Below are positions 1 through 8,150 of a stretch of 64,000 nt of DNA, in pieces; position 1 is the stretch's first letter, and every line of letters begins with the position of its first letter. The DNA is from Virgisporangium ochraceum (GTDB taxonomy: Bacteria > Actinomycetota > Actinomycetes > Mycobacteriales > Micromonosporaceae), in assembly GCF_016863655.1 (NCBI RefSeq), contig NZ_BOPH01000088.1, forward strand, positions 310,001 to 374,000. Reading direction: 5' to 3'. The position numbers were made by a program, and so were the translations under genes. The notes beneath the pieces were generated by a model that saw only the letters and a list, made by a program, of their open reading frames with translations, ran no database searches and was not told the DNA's origin.

Positions 1-129
1 TCCGGATACGAGCGCACCGTCGACTCGCACGTGAAGAACCTGCGCCGCAAGCTCGGCCCGGACGGCGGCGACATCGTCGCCACGGTGCTCGGTGCCGGTT
101 ACCGGTTGGGGTGGTCGCGTGACACGTGA
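1..129 (+). CDS. OmpR/PhoB-type response regulator, C-terminal end (5' cut by window edge)
   Basis: Only the last 42 codons are present. They encode the winged-helix end of an OmpR/PhoB-family response regulator: the recognition-helix segment RTVDSHVKNLRRKLG followed by the closing hairpin VLGAGYRLGW is the family signature. It binds DNA when phosphorylated, presumably by the kinase encoded immediately downstream, whose GTG start lies inside the last codons (11-base overlap). The target genes cannot be read from this fragment. The receiver domain lies outside the window. Confidence 0.9.
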   Translation, partial: SGYERTVDSHVKNLRRKLGPDGGDIVATVLGAGYRLGWSRDT

Positions 130-1507
130 CGGGTCTGGTCTGGCGGGACCGTTGGGTCGGCGGCTGCTCGCGGCGTTCGTGCTGGTCGCCCTCTCGTCGG
201 TGGTGGTGCTCACGGTCGCGGCACTGGTCGGGACCGACCGCGGGTTGGCCGGCGCCCAGCGCGCGGAGCGGCAGCACGTGGCGGAGCGGGTCGCGGCCGA
301 GGCCGGCCGCGCCTACACCGGCGTGGGTGGGTGGGCCGGAGCGGACCTCGACGCGGCGCAGGCGATCGCCGACGCCGCGGGGGCACGCCTGGTGGTCCTC
401 GACGCGAGTGGCGCGATGGTCTGGCCCGGACACGGTCGGGGACACGGGATGGACGGCATGTACGCCAACGGCGGCGTGGAGGTCGCGGTCGTGGCCGGCG
501 GCGGACGCGTCGGCTCCGTCCGGCTCACGTTTCCGGCCGCCGTCGCGGCGGGACGCCCGGTCGCCTGGTCGTGGGTCCTCGGCGCGGCCGCCGTCGCGCT
601 GGCTGTCGCGCTCGCCGTGAGCGGGTTTGTCGTCCGGCGGCTCACGAGGCCGTTGACGGCCCTCGCGGACGCGGCCCGGCGGTTCGCCGCCGGGGACCGG
701 TCGGCCCGTGCCCGCGCCGAGGCGCCGGGTGAGGTCGGCGACGTCGCGCGGGCGTTCGACACCATGGCCGACGAGGTGGTGCGGGCCGAGGCCGTCCGGC
801 GCCGGCTGGCCGCCGACGTCGCGCACGAGCTGCGGACGCCGTTGGCCGGCCTGCAGGCGGGGCTGGAGGAACTGCGTGACGGGCTGCGCGAGCCCGACGT
901 GGAGCGGCTGACCGCCCTGCACGACCAGTCGCTGCGGCTCGGCCGCGTCGTGCAGGACCTCGCCGATCTGTCCGCCGCGGAGTCGGCGGCGCTGTCGCTG
1001 CGCCCGGTCCACGGCGACCTCGTCGACATCACCCGTCGGGCGCTCGCGGCGCAGCGTCCCCAGCTCGACGCGGCGGGACTGCGCGTCGAGACGGACCTGG
1101 CGCCGGTGGCGCCGGTGCTGGTCGACCCGGACCGGATCCACCAGGCGCTGGTCAACCTGTTCGCCAACGCCGTGCGTTACTGCCGCCCCGGAGACCACGT
1201 CGCCGTCCGCGTGCGCGCCGGGAACGGCGTCGCGGAGGTGCTGGTCACCGATACGGGTCCGGGTATCCCGGCCGACGAGCTGCCGCACGTCTTCGACCGG
1301 TTGTGGCGCGGCCGCGACGCCGCCGGGGTCGCCGGTAGCGGTATCGGCCTGGCCGTGGTGCGGGAACTGGTCACCGCGCACGGTGGCACGGTGACCGCGA
1401 CGTCGCCGCCGGGCGGCGGCACGGCGATCGCGCTGCGGCTTCCGCACGGAACGCATACCCCCGGAGGTACAGTTGCGCCCACGATCAACGAGGAGATGCG
1501 CCGATGA
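119..1507 (+). CDS. Sensor histidine kinase with Met/His-rich extracytoplasmic loop
   Basis: A 462-residue membrane kinase partnering the upstream OmpR-type regulator. TM1 lies near residues 14-40, an extracytoplasmic sensor domain follows, TM2 lies near 145-170, then HAMP, a HisKA helix with the phosphoacceptor His236 in AHELRTPL, and an HATPase domain with DTGPGIP and GSGIGLAVV boxes. The sensor loop contains GHGRGHGMDGMY, dense in His and Met, which recalls copper- or silver-sensing kinases; that specificity is inference. I chose the GTG at 119, overlapping the regulator stop, over an in-frame GTG at 92. The stop overlaps the next gene by ATGA, so kinase and CstR-like repressor may be translated from one message. 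Confidence 0.88.
   Translation: MTRDGSGLAGPLGRRLLAAFVLVALSSVVVLTVAALVGTDRGLAGAQRAERQHVAERVAAEAGRAYTGVGGWAGADLDAAQAIADAAGARLVVLDASGAMVWPGHGRGHGMDGMYANGGVEVAVVAGGGRVGSVRLTFPAAVAAGRPVAWSWVLGAAAVALAVALAVSGFVVRRLTRPLTALADAARRFAAGDRSARARAEAPGEVGDVARAFDTMADEVVRAEAVRRRLAADVAHELRTPLAGLQAGLEELRDGLREPDVERLTALHDQSLRLGRVVQDLADLSAAESAALSLRPVHGDLVDITRRALAAQRPQLDAAGLRVETDLAPVAPVLVDPDRIHQALVNLFANAVRYCRPGDHVAVRVRAGNGVAEVLVTDTGPGIPADELPHVFDRLWRGRDAAGVAGSGIGLAVVRELVTAHGGTVTATSPPGGGTAIALRLPHGTHTPGGTVAPTINEEMRR
1455..1470 (+). promoter_or_regulatory. Possible CsoR/CstR-type operator inside the kinase 3' end
   Basis: ATACCCCCGGAGGTAC is an imperfect palindrome (TACC...GGTA flanks, C-rich then G-rich core) that resembles the stronger site at 1821-1836. 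It lies about 35 bases upstream of the repressor start at 1504, as expected for autoregulation. It is inside coding sequence, so the resemblance could be fortuitous. Confidence 0.4.
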
Positions 1508-1773
1508 AGGTCGACGAGAATGTCACCGGTGACGTGGTGAAGCGGCTGCGCCGGGCCGAGGGGCAGATCCGTGGTGTCATCGCCATGCTGGAGGACGGGC
1601 GCGACTGCGCCGACGTGGTCACCCAGCTCGCCGCGGTGTCCCGGGCCCTCGACCGGGCCGGCTTCAAAATCATCGCGAGCGGCCTGCAGCAGTGCCTGAC
1701 CGCGGCCGAGGACGGCGAGGACCAGACGGCCAACCTCGAGCGGATGGAGAAGCTGTTCCTGTCCCTCGCGTGA
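1504..1773 (+). CDS. cstR: CsoR/RcnR-family repressor, CstR (persulfide-sensing) type
   Basis: An 89-residue all-helical DUF156/CsoR-family repressor. The family is recognised from the start pattern VVKRLRRAEGQIRGV and the helix-2 segment ALDRAGFKII. Copper-sensing CsoR binds Cu(I) with a Cys-His-Cys set. Here Cys35 and Cys64 are kept, but the position four residues before Cys64 is Gly60 rather than His. Loss of that His with both Cys kept is the CstR pattern, which senses persulfide by Cys-Cys polysulfide bridging. The next genes are a sulfide:quinone oxidoreductase and sulfur carriers, the classic CstR regulon. Start ATG overlaps the kinase stop. Confidence 0.85.
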   Translation: MKVDENVTGDVVKRLRRAEGQIRGVIAMLEDGRDCADVVTQLAAVSRALDRAGFKIIASGLQQCLTAAEDGEDQTANLERMEKLFLSLA

Positions 1774-1820
1774 CGGGCTGACCCGGGACCTTCGGCCCTA
1801 CGTCGGCACCGACCTCCTCC

Positions 1821-1836
1821 ATACCCTAGGGGGTAT
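1821..1836 (+). promoter_or_regulatory. CstR/CsoR operator upstream of sqr
   Basis: ATACCCTAGGGGGTAT: inverted repeat with ATACCC/GGGTAT arms, the typical CsoR-family operator form with A/T flanks around C and G tracts. It lies 17 bases before the sqr ATG, overlapping the expected transcription start or leader, so repressor binding would block the sulfur operon. A GAGGAGG ribosome site follows directly. Confidence 0.75.
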
Positions 1837-1852
1837 AGAGGAGGTCGTCGTC

Positions 1853-3094
1853 ATGAAACGACTACTGGTGCTCGGAGCCGGCACGGCCGGCACGATGGTG
1901 GCCAACCGGCTGCGCCGCCGCCTCCCTCGCGACGAGTGGCGGATCACCGCCGTCGACGAGAGCGACAAGCATTTCTACCAGCCGGGGTACCTGTTCATCC
2001 CGTTCGGCACCTACGCTCCCGACGACGTGGTGAGGCCACGGAGGCGGTCGCTGCGTGCCGGGGTCGACCTCGTCCGCGGGACCGTCGACCGCGTCGACAC
2101 CGAGACCGACACGGTGGTCCTCACCGACGGACGCGCGCTGCCGTACGACCAACTGGTCATCGCGACCGGCGTGACCCCACGCCCCGACCAGACGCCCGGC
2201 ATGCTCGACGGCGGACAGTGGCGGAGGAGCATCTTCGACTTCTACACCCACGACGGAGCGGTCGCGCTCGCCGACGCCCTGAAGGCCTTCGACGGCGGAA
2301 GGCTGGTGGTGCACATCGTCGACATGCCGATCAAGTGTCCGGTCGCCCCGCTGGAGTTCGCGTTCCTGGCCGACGCGTACCTGCGCGAGCGCGGCATCCG
2401 CGACCGGGTCGAGCTCGTCTACGCCACGCCGCTGCCCGGCGCCTTCACCAAACCGATCGCCTCGCGGACCCTCGGGGCGATGCTCGACGACCGGAAGATC
2501 TCGCTGGAGGCCGACTTCCTGGTCGAGCGCGTCGACGACAGGACCCTGGTCTCCTACGACGAACGCGAGATCGGCTTCGACCTGCTGGTGACCGTGCCGC
2601 TGAACATGGGCGCGGACTTCGTCGCCCGGTCCGGGCTCGGCGACGAGCTGAACCTCGTCCCGGTCGACCGGTACACGCTGCTGGCCACCGGTCACCGCAA
2701 CATCTTCGCCATCGGCGACGCCAACGACATCCCGGCGTCGAAGGCCGGGTCCGTCGCCCACTTCGCGGTCGACGTGTTCGTCGGCAACTTCCTGCGGCAC
2801 ATCGCCGGGCAGCCGATGACCGGACGCTTCGACGGGCACGCCAACTGCTTCGTGGAGTCCGGCGGCGGCAGGGCGCTGCTCATCGACTTCAACTACGACA
2901 CCGAGCCGTTGCCGGGCAGGTATCCCGTTCCCCGGCTCGGCCCGTTCAGCCTGCTGGCGGAGACGGCGGTCAACCACTGGGGCAAGCTCGCGTTCCGCCC
3001 CGTGTACTGGCACGCCCTGCTGCCCGGGCGTCCCGTTCCGTTGCCGGCGCACATGTCCATGGCCGGCAAGCGCGTACCCACCGCAGAGGAGTGA
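1853..3094 (+). CDS. sqr: Sulfide:quinone oxidoreductase-like flavoprotein
   Basis: A 413-residue FAD-dependent oxidoreductase of the SQR family. It oxidises sulfide to sulfane sulfur or persulfide and passes electrons to membrane quinone. The N-terminal dinucleotide fold is LVLGAGTAGTMVANRLRR; the family-typical pair of distant redox cysteines is visible as Cys162 (KCPVAPLE) and Cys332 (GHANCFVES), and a second FAD-binding motif IFAIGDANDIP lies near residue 285. It has no signal peptide, as in peripheral-membrane SQRs, and its length is normal. It is the first gene after the CstR-like operator, with a strong GAGGAGG site. Downstream TusE/DsrC- and DsrE-like carriers could take its persulfide product. 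Confidence 0.85.
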   Translation: MKRLLVLGAGTAGTMVANRLRRRLPRDEWRITAVDESDKHFYQPGYLFIPFGTYAPDDVVRPRRRSLRAGVDLVRGTVDRVDTETDTVVLTDGRALPYDQLVIATGVTPRPDQTPGMLDGGQWRRSIFDFYTHDGAVALADALKAFDGGRLVVHIVDMPIKCPVAPLEFAFLADAYLRERGIRDRVELVYATPLPGAFTKPIASRTLGAMLDDRKISLEADFLVERVDDRTLVSYDEREIGFDLLVTVPLNMGADFVARSGLGDELNLVPVDRYTLLATGHRNIFAIGDANDIPASKAGSVAHFAVDVFVGNFLRHIAGQPMTGRFDGHANCFVESGGGRALLIDFNYDTEPLPGRYPVPRLGPFSLLAETAVNHWGKLAFRPVYWHALLPGRPVPLPAHMSMAGKRVPTAEE

Positions 3095-3100
3095 GCCGCG

Positions 3101-3415
3101 ATGCCCGTGACCACCATCGCCGACCGGACCGTCCACGTCGACGACGAAGGGTTCCTGACCGTCTACGACGAGTGGGACGAGGACCTGGGGCGGCGGCTCG
3201 CCGCACAGATCGGGGTCACCCTCACCGACGCGCACTGGAAGGCGATCCGGTTCCTGCGGGCCGACTTCCGGACCCGCGGCGAGACCGCGACGATCCGCCG
3301 CGTCTCGACGCTCGCCGGAATCCCGACGAAGGAGCTGTTCACCCTGTTCCCGAAGAAGCCGGCCAAGAAGATGGCCTACATCGCCGGCCTGCCCAAGCCG
3401 CATGGCTGCGTGTGA
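3101..3415 (+). CDS. TusE/DsrC-family sulfur carrier, single C-terminal Cys
   Basis: A 104-residue protein of the DsrC/TusE family, with the swinging C-terminal arm ending in GLPKPHGCV. Sulfur is carried as persulfide on the penultimate Cys103. Full DsrC proteins of sulfite reductase systems have a second Cys about ten residues earlier; here that position is Ala (KKMAYIAGLP), which puts the protein in the TusE-like, single-Cys class. The conserved fold signatures DEGFLTVYDEWDEDLGRRLA and HWKAIRFLRADF are present. It starts six bases after sqr and precedes a DsrE2-like gene, so it probably relays sulfur from sulfide oxidation; tRNA thiolation seems less likely in this context. Confidence 0.82.
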   Translation: MPVTTIADRTVHVDDEGFLTVYDEWDEDLGRRLAAQIGVTLTDAHWKAIRFLRADFRTRGETATIRRVSTLAGIPTKELFTLFPKKPAKKMAYIAGLPKPHGCV

Positions 3416-3428
3416 GGAGGCTCCCGAC

Positions 3429-3941
3429 ATGACCACCGACACGGCACCCACGATCGTGCCGAACTTCGACGACGACGCGACCACCGGCCGCAAGCTCGCG
3501 ATCATCTGCTCCAAGGGCAACCTCGACATGGCCTACCCCGGCCTGATCCTGGCCAACGCCGCGCTCGGCGAGGGCGTCGAGACCCACCTGTTCTTCACGT
3601 TCTGGGGCTTCGACATGATCACGAAGTCGCGGATGGGACACCTGAAGTTCACCCCGCTCGGCAACACCGCGACGCACCTGCCGCAGGGTGTCGGCGGTCT
3701 GCCCGGGATGACCGCGGTCGCGACCCGCATGATGCGACGGCAGATCGCCGACATCGGGGTGCCCGAGGTGCCCGAGCTGCTGGAGCAGATCGTGGCGTCC
3801 GGCGGCCACCTGTGGGCCTGCCGGATGTCGGCCGACATGATGCACCTCGCCGAGGACGACCTGTACGAGGCGGTGGAGGGCATCATCAGCGCCGCGGACT
3901 TCATCGAGAAGACCGACGGCGCCCAGCTGCTGTTCATCTGA
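3429..3941 (+). CDS. DsrE2-like sulfur-transfer protein
   Basis: A 170-residue DsrE/DsrF-like protein of the DsrE2 type. Such proteins pass sulfane sulfur between SQR or rhodanese products, TusA/DsrC-like carriers and oxidation complexes. Visible features are the Rossmann-like start KLAIICSKGNLDMAYPGLIL with Cys27, and the conserved C-terminal site HLWACRMSADMM with Cys131, the probable persulfide carrier. An in-frame ATG at 3402 lies inside the upstream gene; I prefer 3429, which follows GAGGAGG. The stop overlaps the next ATG (TGATG), indicating translational coupling with the universal stress protein. Confidence 0.8.
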   Translation: MTTDTAPTIVPNFDDDATTGRKLAIICSKGNLDMAYPGLILANAALGEGVETHLFFTFWGFDMITKSRMGHLKFTPLGNTATHLPQGVGGLPGMTAVATRMMRRQIADIGVPEVPELLEQIVASGGHLWACRMSADMMHLAEDDLYEAVEGIISAADFIEKTDGAQLLFI

Positions 3942-4435
3942 TGGACGGCGACCTGCCACGCGTGGTCGTCGGCGTCTCGACGTCGATCGCCGGCCTCGCC
4001 GCGCTGCGGTTCGCCGTGGCCGAGGTCCGACGTCGGCAGGTGTGGCTGTACGCGGTCCGCGCGTGGTACCTGCATCCGTCGTGCCAGACCGCCGAGTACC
4101 GGGCATTGCGCACGAACCTGGCCGCCGAGGCGGCCGACACCATACGGGCGGCGTTCGACGCCGCGCTCGGTGGTGTTCCGGCAGATGTTCCGGTCGCCGT
4201 CGTCTCCGCCGGCGAACGCGCCGACCGGGCCCTGCTCCGGTTCGCCGAGAACCCGGAGGACCTGCTCGTCCTCGGCGGCCGGAGCGGCTTCCGGTGGACG
4301 AGCTGGGTCGTGCGTTCATGCCTACGCCGGGCGATCTGTCCCGTCACGGTCGTGCCGCCACCGGAGCTGGCCCGGGCGGTGGACCGGCCGTTCTCCGTCC
4401 GCACCCTCATCCGTGACATCGAGCGACAGGGCTGA
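3941..4435 (+). CDS. Universal stress protein (UspA) family
   Basis: A 164-residue single-domain UspA-like protein. It has the first-strand pattern VVVGVSTSIAGLAALRFAV and the C-terminal nucleotide-loop region LLVLGGRSGFRWTSWVVRSCLRRAICPVTVVP. The usual G-2x-G-9x-G(S/T) loop is partly kept (GGRSGF), so ATP binding is possible but not certain. Start ATG overlaps the DsrE2-like stop, so it is the last gene of the sulfur operon. Its 3' end overlaps the convergent PQ-loop gene by about 110 bases. Function in the operon is unknown beyond a stress link. Confidence 0.8.
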   Translation: MDGDLPRVVVGVSTSIAGLAALRFAVAEVRRRQVWLYAVRAWYLHPSCQTAEYRALRTNLAAEAADTIRAAFDAALGGVPADVPVAVVSAGERADRALLRFAENPEDLLVLGGRSGFRWTSWVVRSCLRRAICPVTVVPPPELARAVDRPFSVRTLIRDIERQG

Positions 4436-5011
4436 CCCCGCAACCGTGCCGTCGTCTCCGCCGGCGCGTGGCCGGCGTCGGGCGCGGGCCAGCATGAGCA
4501 CGCTCGCGGCCACGCCGGTACAGCCGAGGACGGCCAGCCGCGGGTCCGACTCGGCGAGTCCGTACCAGCCCCAGCAGCCCAGTTCGCCGAGTATCAGCAG
4601 CCAGGTGCCGCGGGAGATGCCGGTGGGTCGGCGGGTGCGGTAGGCGGTCCAGACCGACGGCGTGACCTGGAGCACGAACGACACTGTGAGTGCGGTACCG
4701 AGGCCGGCCCGGCCACCCACCGCCCACGCGGCGGCCAGAAGGCCGGTCCAACCGGCGACCGTCGCGGCCGGCCGGAGCCGGAGCCTCTCCCGGCCGAGCA
4801 TCCCGGCGAGGACACCCGCCAGCACGGTCGCCGAGATCGACGGCACCAATGCGGTCCGCATCGCCGAGAGCGCGAAGTACCCCGTCCATGCGGCGTTGCT
4901 GACGCTGGTCAGCGCGGCCCACAACCATGAGACGCCGGCGAGGTCACCGGTCCGCCACACGCCGCGGAGCTGCGGCAGGAACTGCGGTGCGGCGAACACC
5001 GCGGCGGCCAC
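4322..5011 (-). CDS. PQ-loop repeat (SemiSWEET-like) membrane protein, possibly 5'-truncated
   Basis: Encodes a multi-span membrane protein with two PQ-loop-like repeats: FAAPQFLPQLRGVWRTGDLA near the start and VTPSVWTAYRTRRPTGISR near the middle. This fits SWEET/SemiSWEET or related small-solute carriers with six or seven helices. The open frame runs upstream to 5377 without a stop, but beyond about 5015 it is antisense to an Lrp-type domain and loses membrane character. No ATG lies at the natural N-terminus; a GTG at 5011 would begin inside TM1. The 3' end also runs about 110 bases into the universal stress gene. Both ends look disturbed, so this may be a remnant. Confidence 0.55.
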   Translation of the reverse strand: MAAAVFAAPQFLPQLRGVWRTGDLAGVSWLWAALTSVSNAAWTGYFALSAMRTALVPSISATVLAGVLAGMLGRERLRLRPAATVAGWTGLLAAAWAVGGRAGLGTALTVSFVLQVTPSVWTAYRTRRPTGISRGTWLLILGELGCWGWYGLAESDPRLAVLGCTGVAASVLMLARARRRPRAGGDDGTVAGSALSLDVTDEGADGERPVHRPGQLRWRHDRDGTDRPA

Positions 5012-5038
5012 CGGCAGAACATCCGGGGGTACCGGGCG

Positions 5039-5383
5039 GTGGTCGACCCGGCGGCCGTCGGTCTCGGCTTCGAGGTCCTCGTCAACGTCACGATGGAGCG
5101 CGAGGACTCGGCGACCATCGGCGAGTTCGAGACGGCGCTGGCGGCGGTGCGGGAGGTGCGGCATGCGGAGCGGTTGTTCGGCGACCCGGACTACCTGCTG
5201 CGGGTGGTCACCGCCGACCTGGCCGGATACGCGGTGCTGCGGGACGAGAAGCTGGCGACGCTCCCCGGGGTACAGCGGATGACTTCGACCATCGTCATGA
5301 AGCGCATCGTCGAGGACCGCCCGCTTCCGGTCGGCCCCGTCCACGGCACGGTGCGCGCCCGCCCCCGTCGCCGGCAACCGTGA
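5039..5383 (+). pseudogene. Lrp/AsnC ligand-binding domain without its HTH (remnant)
   Basis: The reading frame encodes the C-terminal effector-binding half of an Lrp/AsnC regulator: RGYRAVVDPAAVGLGFEVLV, then EVRHAERLFGDPDYLLRVV and LPGVQRMTSTIVMKRIVE, all diagnostic of the family. Roughly 50 residues of the N-terminal helix-turn-helix are missing. Homology begins at about 5018, and upstream bases in this frame are antisense to the PQ-loop gene. Without an HTH it could at most be a stand-alone effector domain from the GTG at 5039. The abrupt start suggests a deletion that removed both divergent 5' ends and the shared promoter region. Confidence 0.65.
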
Positions 5384-5389
5384 GCCGGT

Positions 5390-7429
5390 TCAGCGCGGGT
5401 GCGGGTCGAGACGCGCATGCAGGCGGCGCAGCGGAGCCGGTGCCCACCAGTTGTACCGGCCCGCGAGGGTCATGGTCGCGGGGACCAGCAGCAGCCGGAC
5501 GACCGTGGCGTCGAGGGCGACGGCGACCAGGAGCCCGAGCCCGATGGCCTGTACGGGTACGAAGCCGGCGGTCAGGAACCCGGCGAAGACGACGCCGAGC
5601 AGGAGCGCCGCCGACGTGATGATGCGCCCGCTGCCCTGCAGCCCGTCGGCCACGGCGCGGTCGTTGTCGCCGGTCTCCAGCCACCGCTCCCGGATGCGCG
5701 ACAGCAGGAACACCTCGTAGTCCACCGACAGCCCGAACGCGATCGTCGCCACGAGGACCGGTACGGAGACGTGGGTGGCCGACAGCCGCCCGGTGCCGAA
5801 CCAGCCCGCGAGATGGCCCTCCTGGAACACCCACACGACCGCGGCGAGGGCGGCACCGATGCTCAGCACGTTGGTGAGCACGGCCTTGACCGGCAGCAGG
5901 ACCGAACCGGTGAACAGGAACAGCAGGAGCAGGGTGCCGACGGCGATGATCGTCACCGCGTACGGGAGGTGCGCGGTGATGGTCCGCTCGTAGTCGACGA
6001 GCAGCGCGGTGTGACCCGTGACCGCGACCTCGACCGGTGCGTCCAGGGCCCGCACCGCCTCCACCGTCCGGCGGGCGGCGGCGGTGTGCGCCGGACGGTC
6101 GATTGCGGCCCGCAGCACGGTCACCGGTCCCAGCGGGGTGGTCTCGACACCGGTCACGTGGGCGATGCCGGCGATGCGCGCACGCAGGTCCCTCACCTCG
6201 ACGCTGCCGACCGGCGCGGCGACGACGACCACGACGTGCGCCGGCCGCGCGAGCTCGGGAAAGTGGACCGCCATGGCGTCGTGGAGCTGGCGGGTCGCCG
6301 TGGCGTCGGGGAGGAGCCGCGCGTCGACCTGGGCGAGCCGCAGATCCAGCACCGGCACGGCGAGCATCAGCACCGCGCCACCGGTGGCGAGCATGGTGAG
6401 CAGCGGCCGGCGCCGCACGCCGCGGGCGATGCGGGCGAACACCCCGGCGCCGGGCACCACGGCCGCGGTCGGTCGGATGCGGTGGCCGAACAGGACCAGG
6501 ATGGCCGGCAGCAGGGTCAGCGCCGCGAGCACCACGACGGCGATCACCCCGATGCCGGCGAGGCCCATCGAGCGCAGGAACGGTTCGGGGAACACCAGCA
6601 GCCCGGCGAGCACGGCCCCGACGGTCAGCCCCGAGTAGGTCACCGTCCGCCCGGCGGTCGCGAGCGTGCGCCCGACCGCCCGCCGCACATCGGGATCGGT
6701 GGCGCGCTCCTCCCGGAACCGGCTGACCATCAGGAGCCCGTAGTCGACCGCGAGACCGACCGACAGCATGGTGGCGACCTGGATCGCGTACACCGAGACG
6801 TCGGTGACCAGGCTGAAGCCGTACAGGACGGCGAGCGTGCCACCCACGCCCACCACCGCGACGACGAGGGGGATGCCGGCGGCGGTGAAACCACCGAAGA
6901 CGACCAGCAGCAGGAGCAGCAGCACCGGGGTGGTGAGCAGTTCCGCCCGCTGCACGTCGGACCGGGCCTGGGCGTTGAACTCGTCGTCGGTGAGCGGTCC
7001 ACCGGCCACGACGACCCGGCCCGGCGCGACGCCGTCCAGCCGCCGCGCGACCTCCCGCGCGGTGGCGTCGACACCGTCGCCCGGCGCCAGCCGGACCCGG
7101 ACCAGCAGCGCCCTCCCGGTGCGCGTCGACGGCACGGGGCCGGTCACCTCCAGCACACCGGGGACGCCGCGCAGCCCCGCCACCGTCGCGTCGGCGGCGG
7201 AGCGGACGGCCGGGTCTGCGGCGTCGCCGTGCACCACGGCCGTCAGGTCGACCGGCTCCGGGCCGGCCCGTTCGATCAGCGCCCCGGCGCGTTCGGACTC
7301 GCTTCCCGGCGTACCGCCGACGTCGCTGACGAGCCGGTCGAACACCCCGACCCCGACAGCGAACGAGGCGACGACGGCCACCAGCCACACAGCGACGACG
7401 AGCAGAGGACGACGTACGACGACAGACAT
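5390..7429 (-). CDS. MMPL/RND-family transporter
   Basis: A 679-residue export protein of the MMPL branch of the RND superfamily. TM1 is near residues 8-30, followed by a large extracytoplasmic domain (about 40-170), a block of five to six helices containing SVGLAVDYGLLMVSRFREE, a second external domain, and a second helix block containing AFGLSVDYEVFLLSRIRE. The duplicated GxxxDYxxxxxxR motifs carry the charged residues of the proton relay. It probably exports lipids or hydrophobic compounds; the substrate is unknown. It starts 58 bases after the LuxR-type regulator gene and may form one operon with that two-component system. Its stop nearly abuts the Lrp remnant. Confidence 0.9.
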   Translation of the reverse strand: MSVVVRRPLLVVAVWLVAVVASFAVGVGVFDRLVSDVGGTPGSESERAGALIERAGPEPVDLTAVVHGDAADPAVRSAADATVAGLRGVPGVLEVTGPVPSTRTGRALLVRVRLAPGDGVDATAREVARRLDGVAPGRVVVAGGPLTDDEFNAQARSDVQRAELLTTPVLLLLLLVVFGGFTAAGIPLVVAVVGVGGTLAVLYGFSLVTDVSVYAIQVATMLSVGLAVDYGLLMVSRFREERATDPDVRRAVGRTLATAGRTVTYSGLTVGAVLAGLLVFPEPFLRSMGLAGIGVIAVVVLAALTLLPAILVLFGHRIRPTAAVVPGAGVFARIARGVRRRPLLTMLATGGAVLMLAVPVLDLRLAQVDARLLPDATATRQLHDAMAVHFPELARPAHVVVVVAAPVGSVEVRDLRARIAGIAHVTGVETTPLGPVTVLRAAIDRPAHTAAARRTVEAVRALDAPVEVAVTGHTALLVDYERTITAHLPYAVTIIAVGTLLLLFLFTGSVLLPVKAVLTNVLSIGAALAAVVWVFQEGHLAGWFGTGRLSATHVSVPVLVATIAFGLSVDYEVFLLSRIRERWLETGDNDRAVADGLQGSGRIITSAALLLGVVFAGFLTAGFVPVQAIGLGLLVAVALDATVVRLLLVPATMTLAGRYNWWAPAPLRRLHARLDPHPR

Positions 7430-7487
7430 GCCGCTGATGGTCGGCGCCGGGACCGGGCGGCCGGAACGCCCGGGAGACGGAGCCGGC

Positions 7488-8150
7488 TCACTCCTGAGGA
7501 CGAGCGGTCACCAGGCCGGACTCGTAGGCGAGGACCACGGCCTGCACTCGGTCGCGCAGCCCGAGCTTCGCCAGCAGGTTGCTCACGTGGGTCTTCACGG
7601 TGTGCTCGGTGACGTACAGTTCGGCGGCGATCTCGGCGTTGGACAGCCCGCGGGCCAGCGCCCGCAAGGTGTCGGTCTCCCGCGGGCTCAGGCCGGCAAT
7701 CCGTTGCGACGGAGCCGGAGCCGGCCTCGCGGCGAGGTCGGCGATGAGCCGACGGGTCACGCTCGGGGCCAGCAGCGCCTCGCCCGCGGCGACGACCCGC
7801 ACCGCGTCGGCCAGGTCCCGGCCGCGCATGCTCTTGAGCAGGAAGCCGCTCGCGCCGGCCCGCAACGCGGCGTAGACGTGCTCGTCGACGTCGTAGGTGG
7901 TCAGCATCAGGACCCGCACGGACGTGCCGGCACAGATCGCCGCGGTGGCCGCGATGCCGTCCAGACCCGGCATCCGCACGTCCATCAGCACCACGTCGGG
8001 CGACAGGCTCCCGGCGGCCGCGACCGCGGCGTGGCCGTCACCGGCCTCACCGACGACGGTGATGTCCGGCTCGGCGTCGAGGATCTCGACGAGCCCGTCG
8101 CGCACCAGCGCCTGGTCGTCGGCGACGACGACCCGGATCGGTTCACCCAT
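7488..8150 (-). CDS. NarL/LuxR-family response regulator
   Basis: A 220-residue regulator with an N-terminal receiver (VVVADDQALVRDGL, acceptor Asp in DVVLMDVRMPGLDG, then LTTYD and LLKSMRG) and a C-terminal LuxR helix-turn-helix (LSPRETDTLRALARGLSNAE, then TEHTVKTHVSNLLAKL). It is phosphorylated by the kinase encoded just upstream, whose stop overlaps this ATG by eight bases. The MMPL gene downstream is the obvious candidate target, though this is inferred from position only. I use the ATG at 8150 because the receiver begins right after it. Confidence 0.92.
   Translation of the reverse strand: MGEPIRVVVADDQALVRDGLVEILDAEPDITVVGEAGDGHAAVAAAGSLSPDVVLMDVRMPGLDGIAATAAICAGTSVRVLMLTTYDVDEHVYAALRAGASGFLLKSMRGRDLADAVRVVAAGEALLAPSVTRRLIADLAARPAPAPSQRIAGLSPRETDTLRALARGLSNAEIAAELYVTEHTVKTHVSNLLAKLGLRDRVQAVVLAYESGLVTARPQE

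Noticed and set aside
1862..3529. 555-codon minus-strand open frame across sqr and the TusE-like gene
   Set aside because: It spans two real genes in opposite orientation and shows only antisense composition.
5399..7612. 737-codon plus-strand open frame opposite the MMPL gene
   Set aside because: Asp/His/Arg/Gln-rich shadow with no membrane segments or motif; the MMPL protein explains the DNA.
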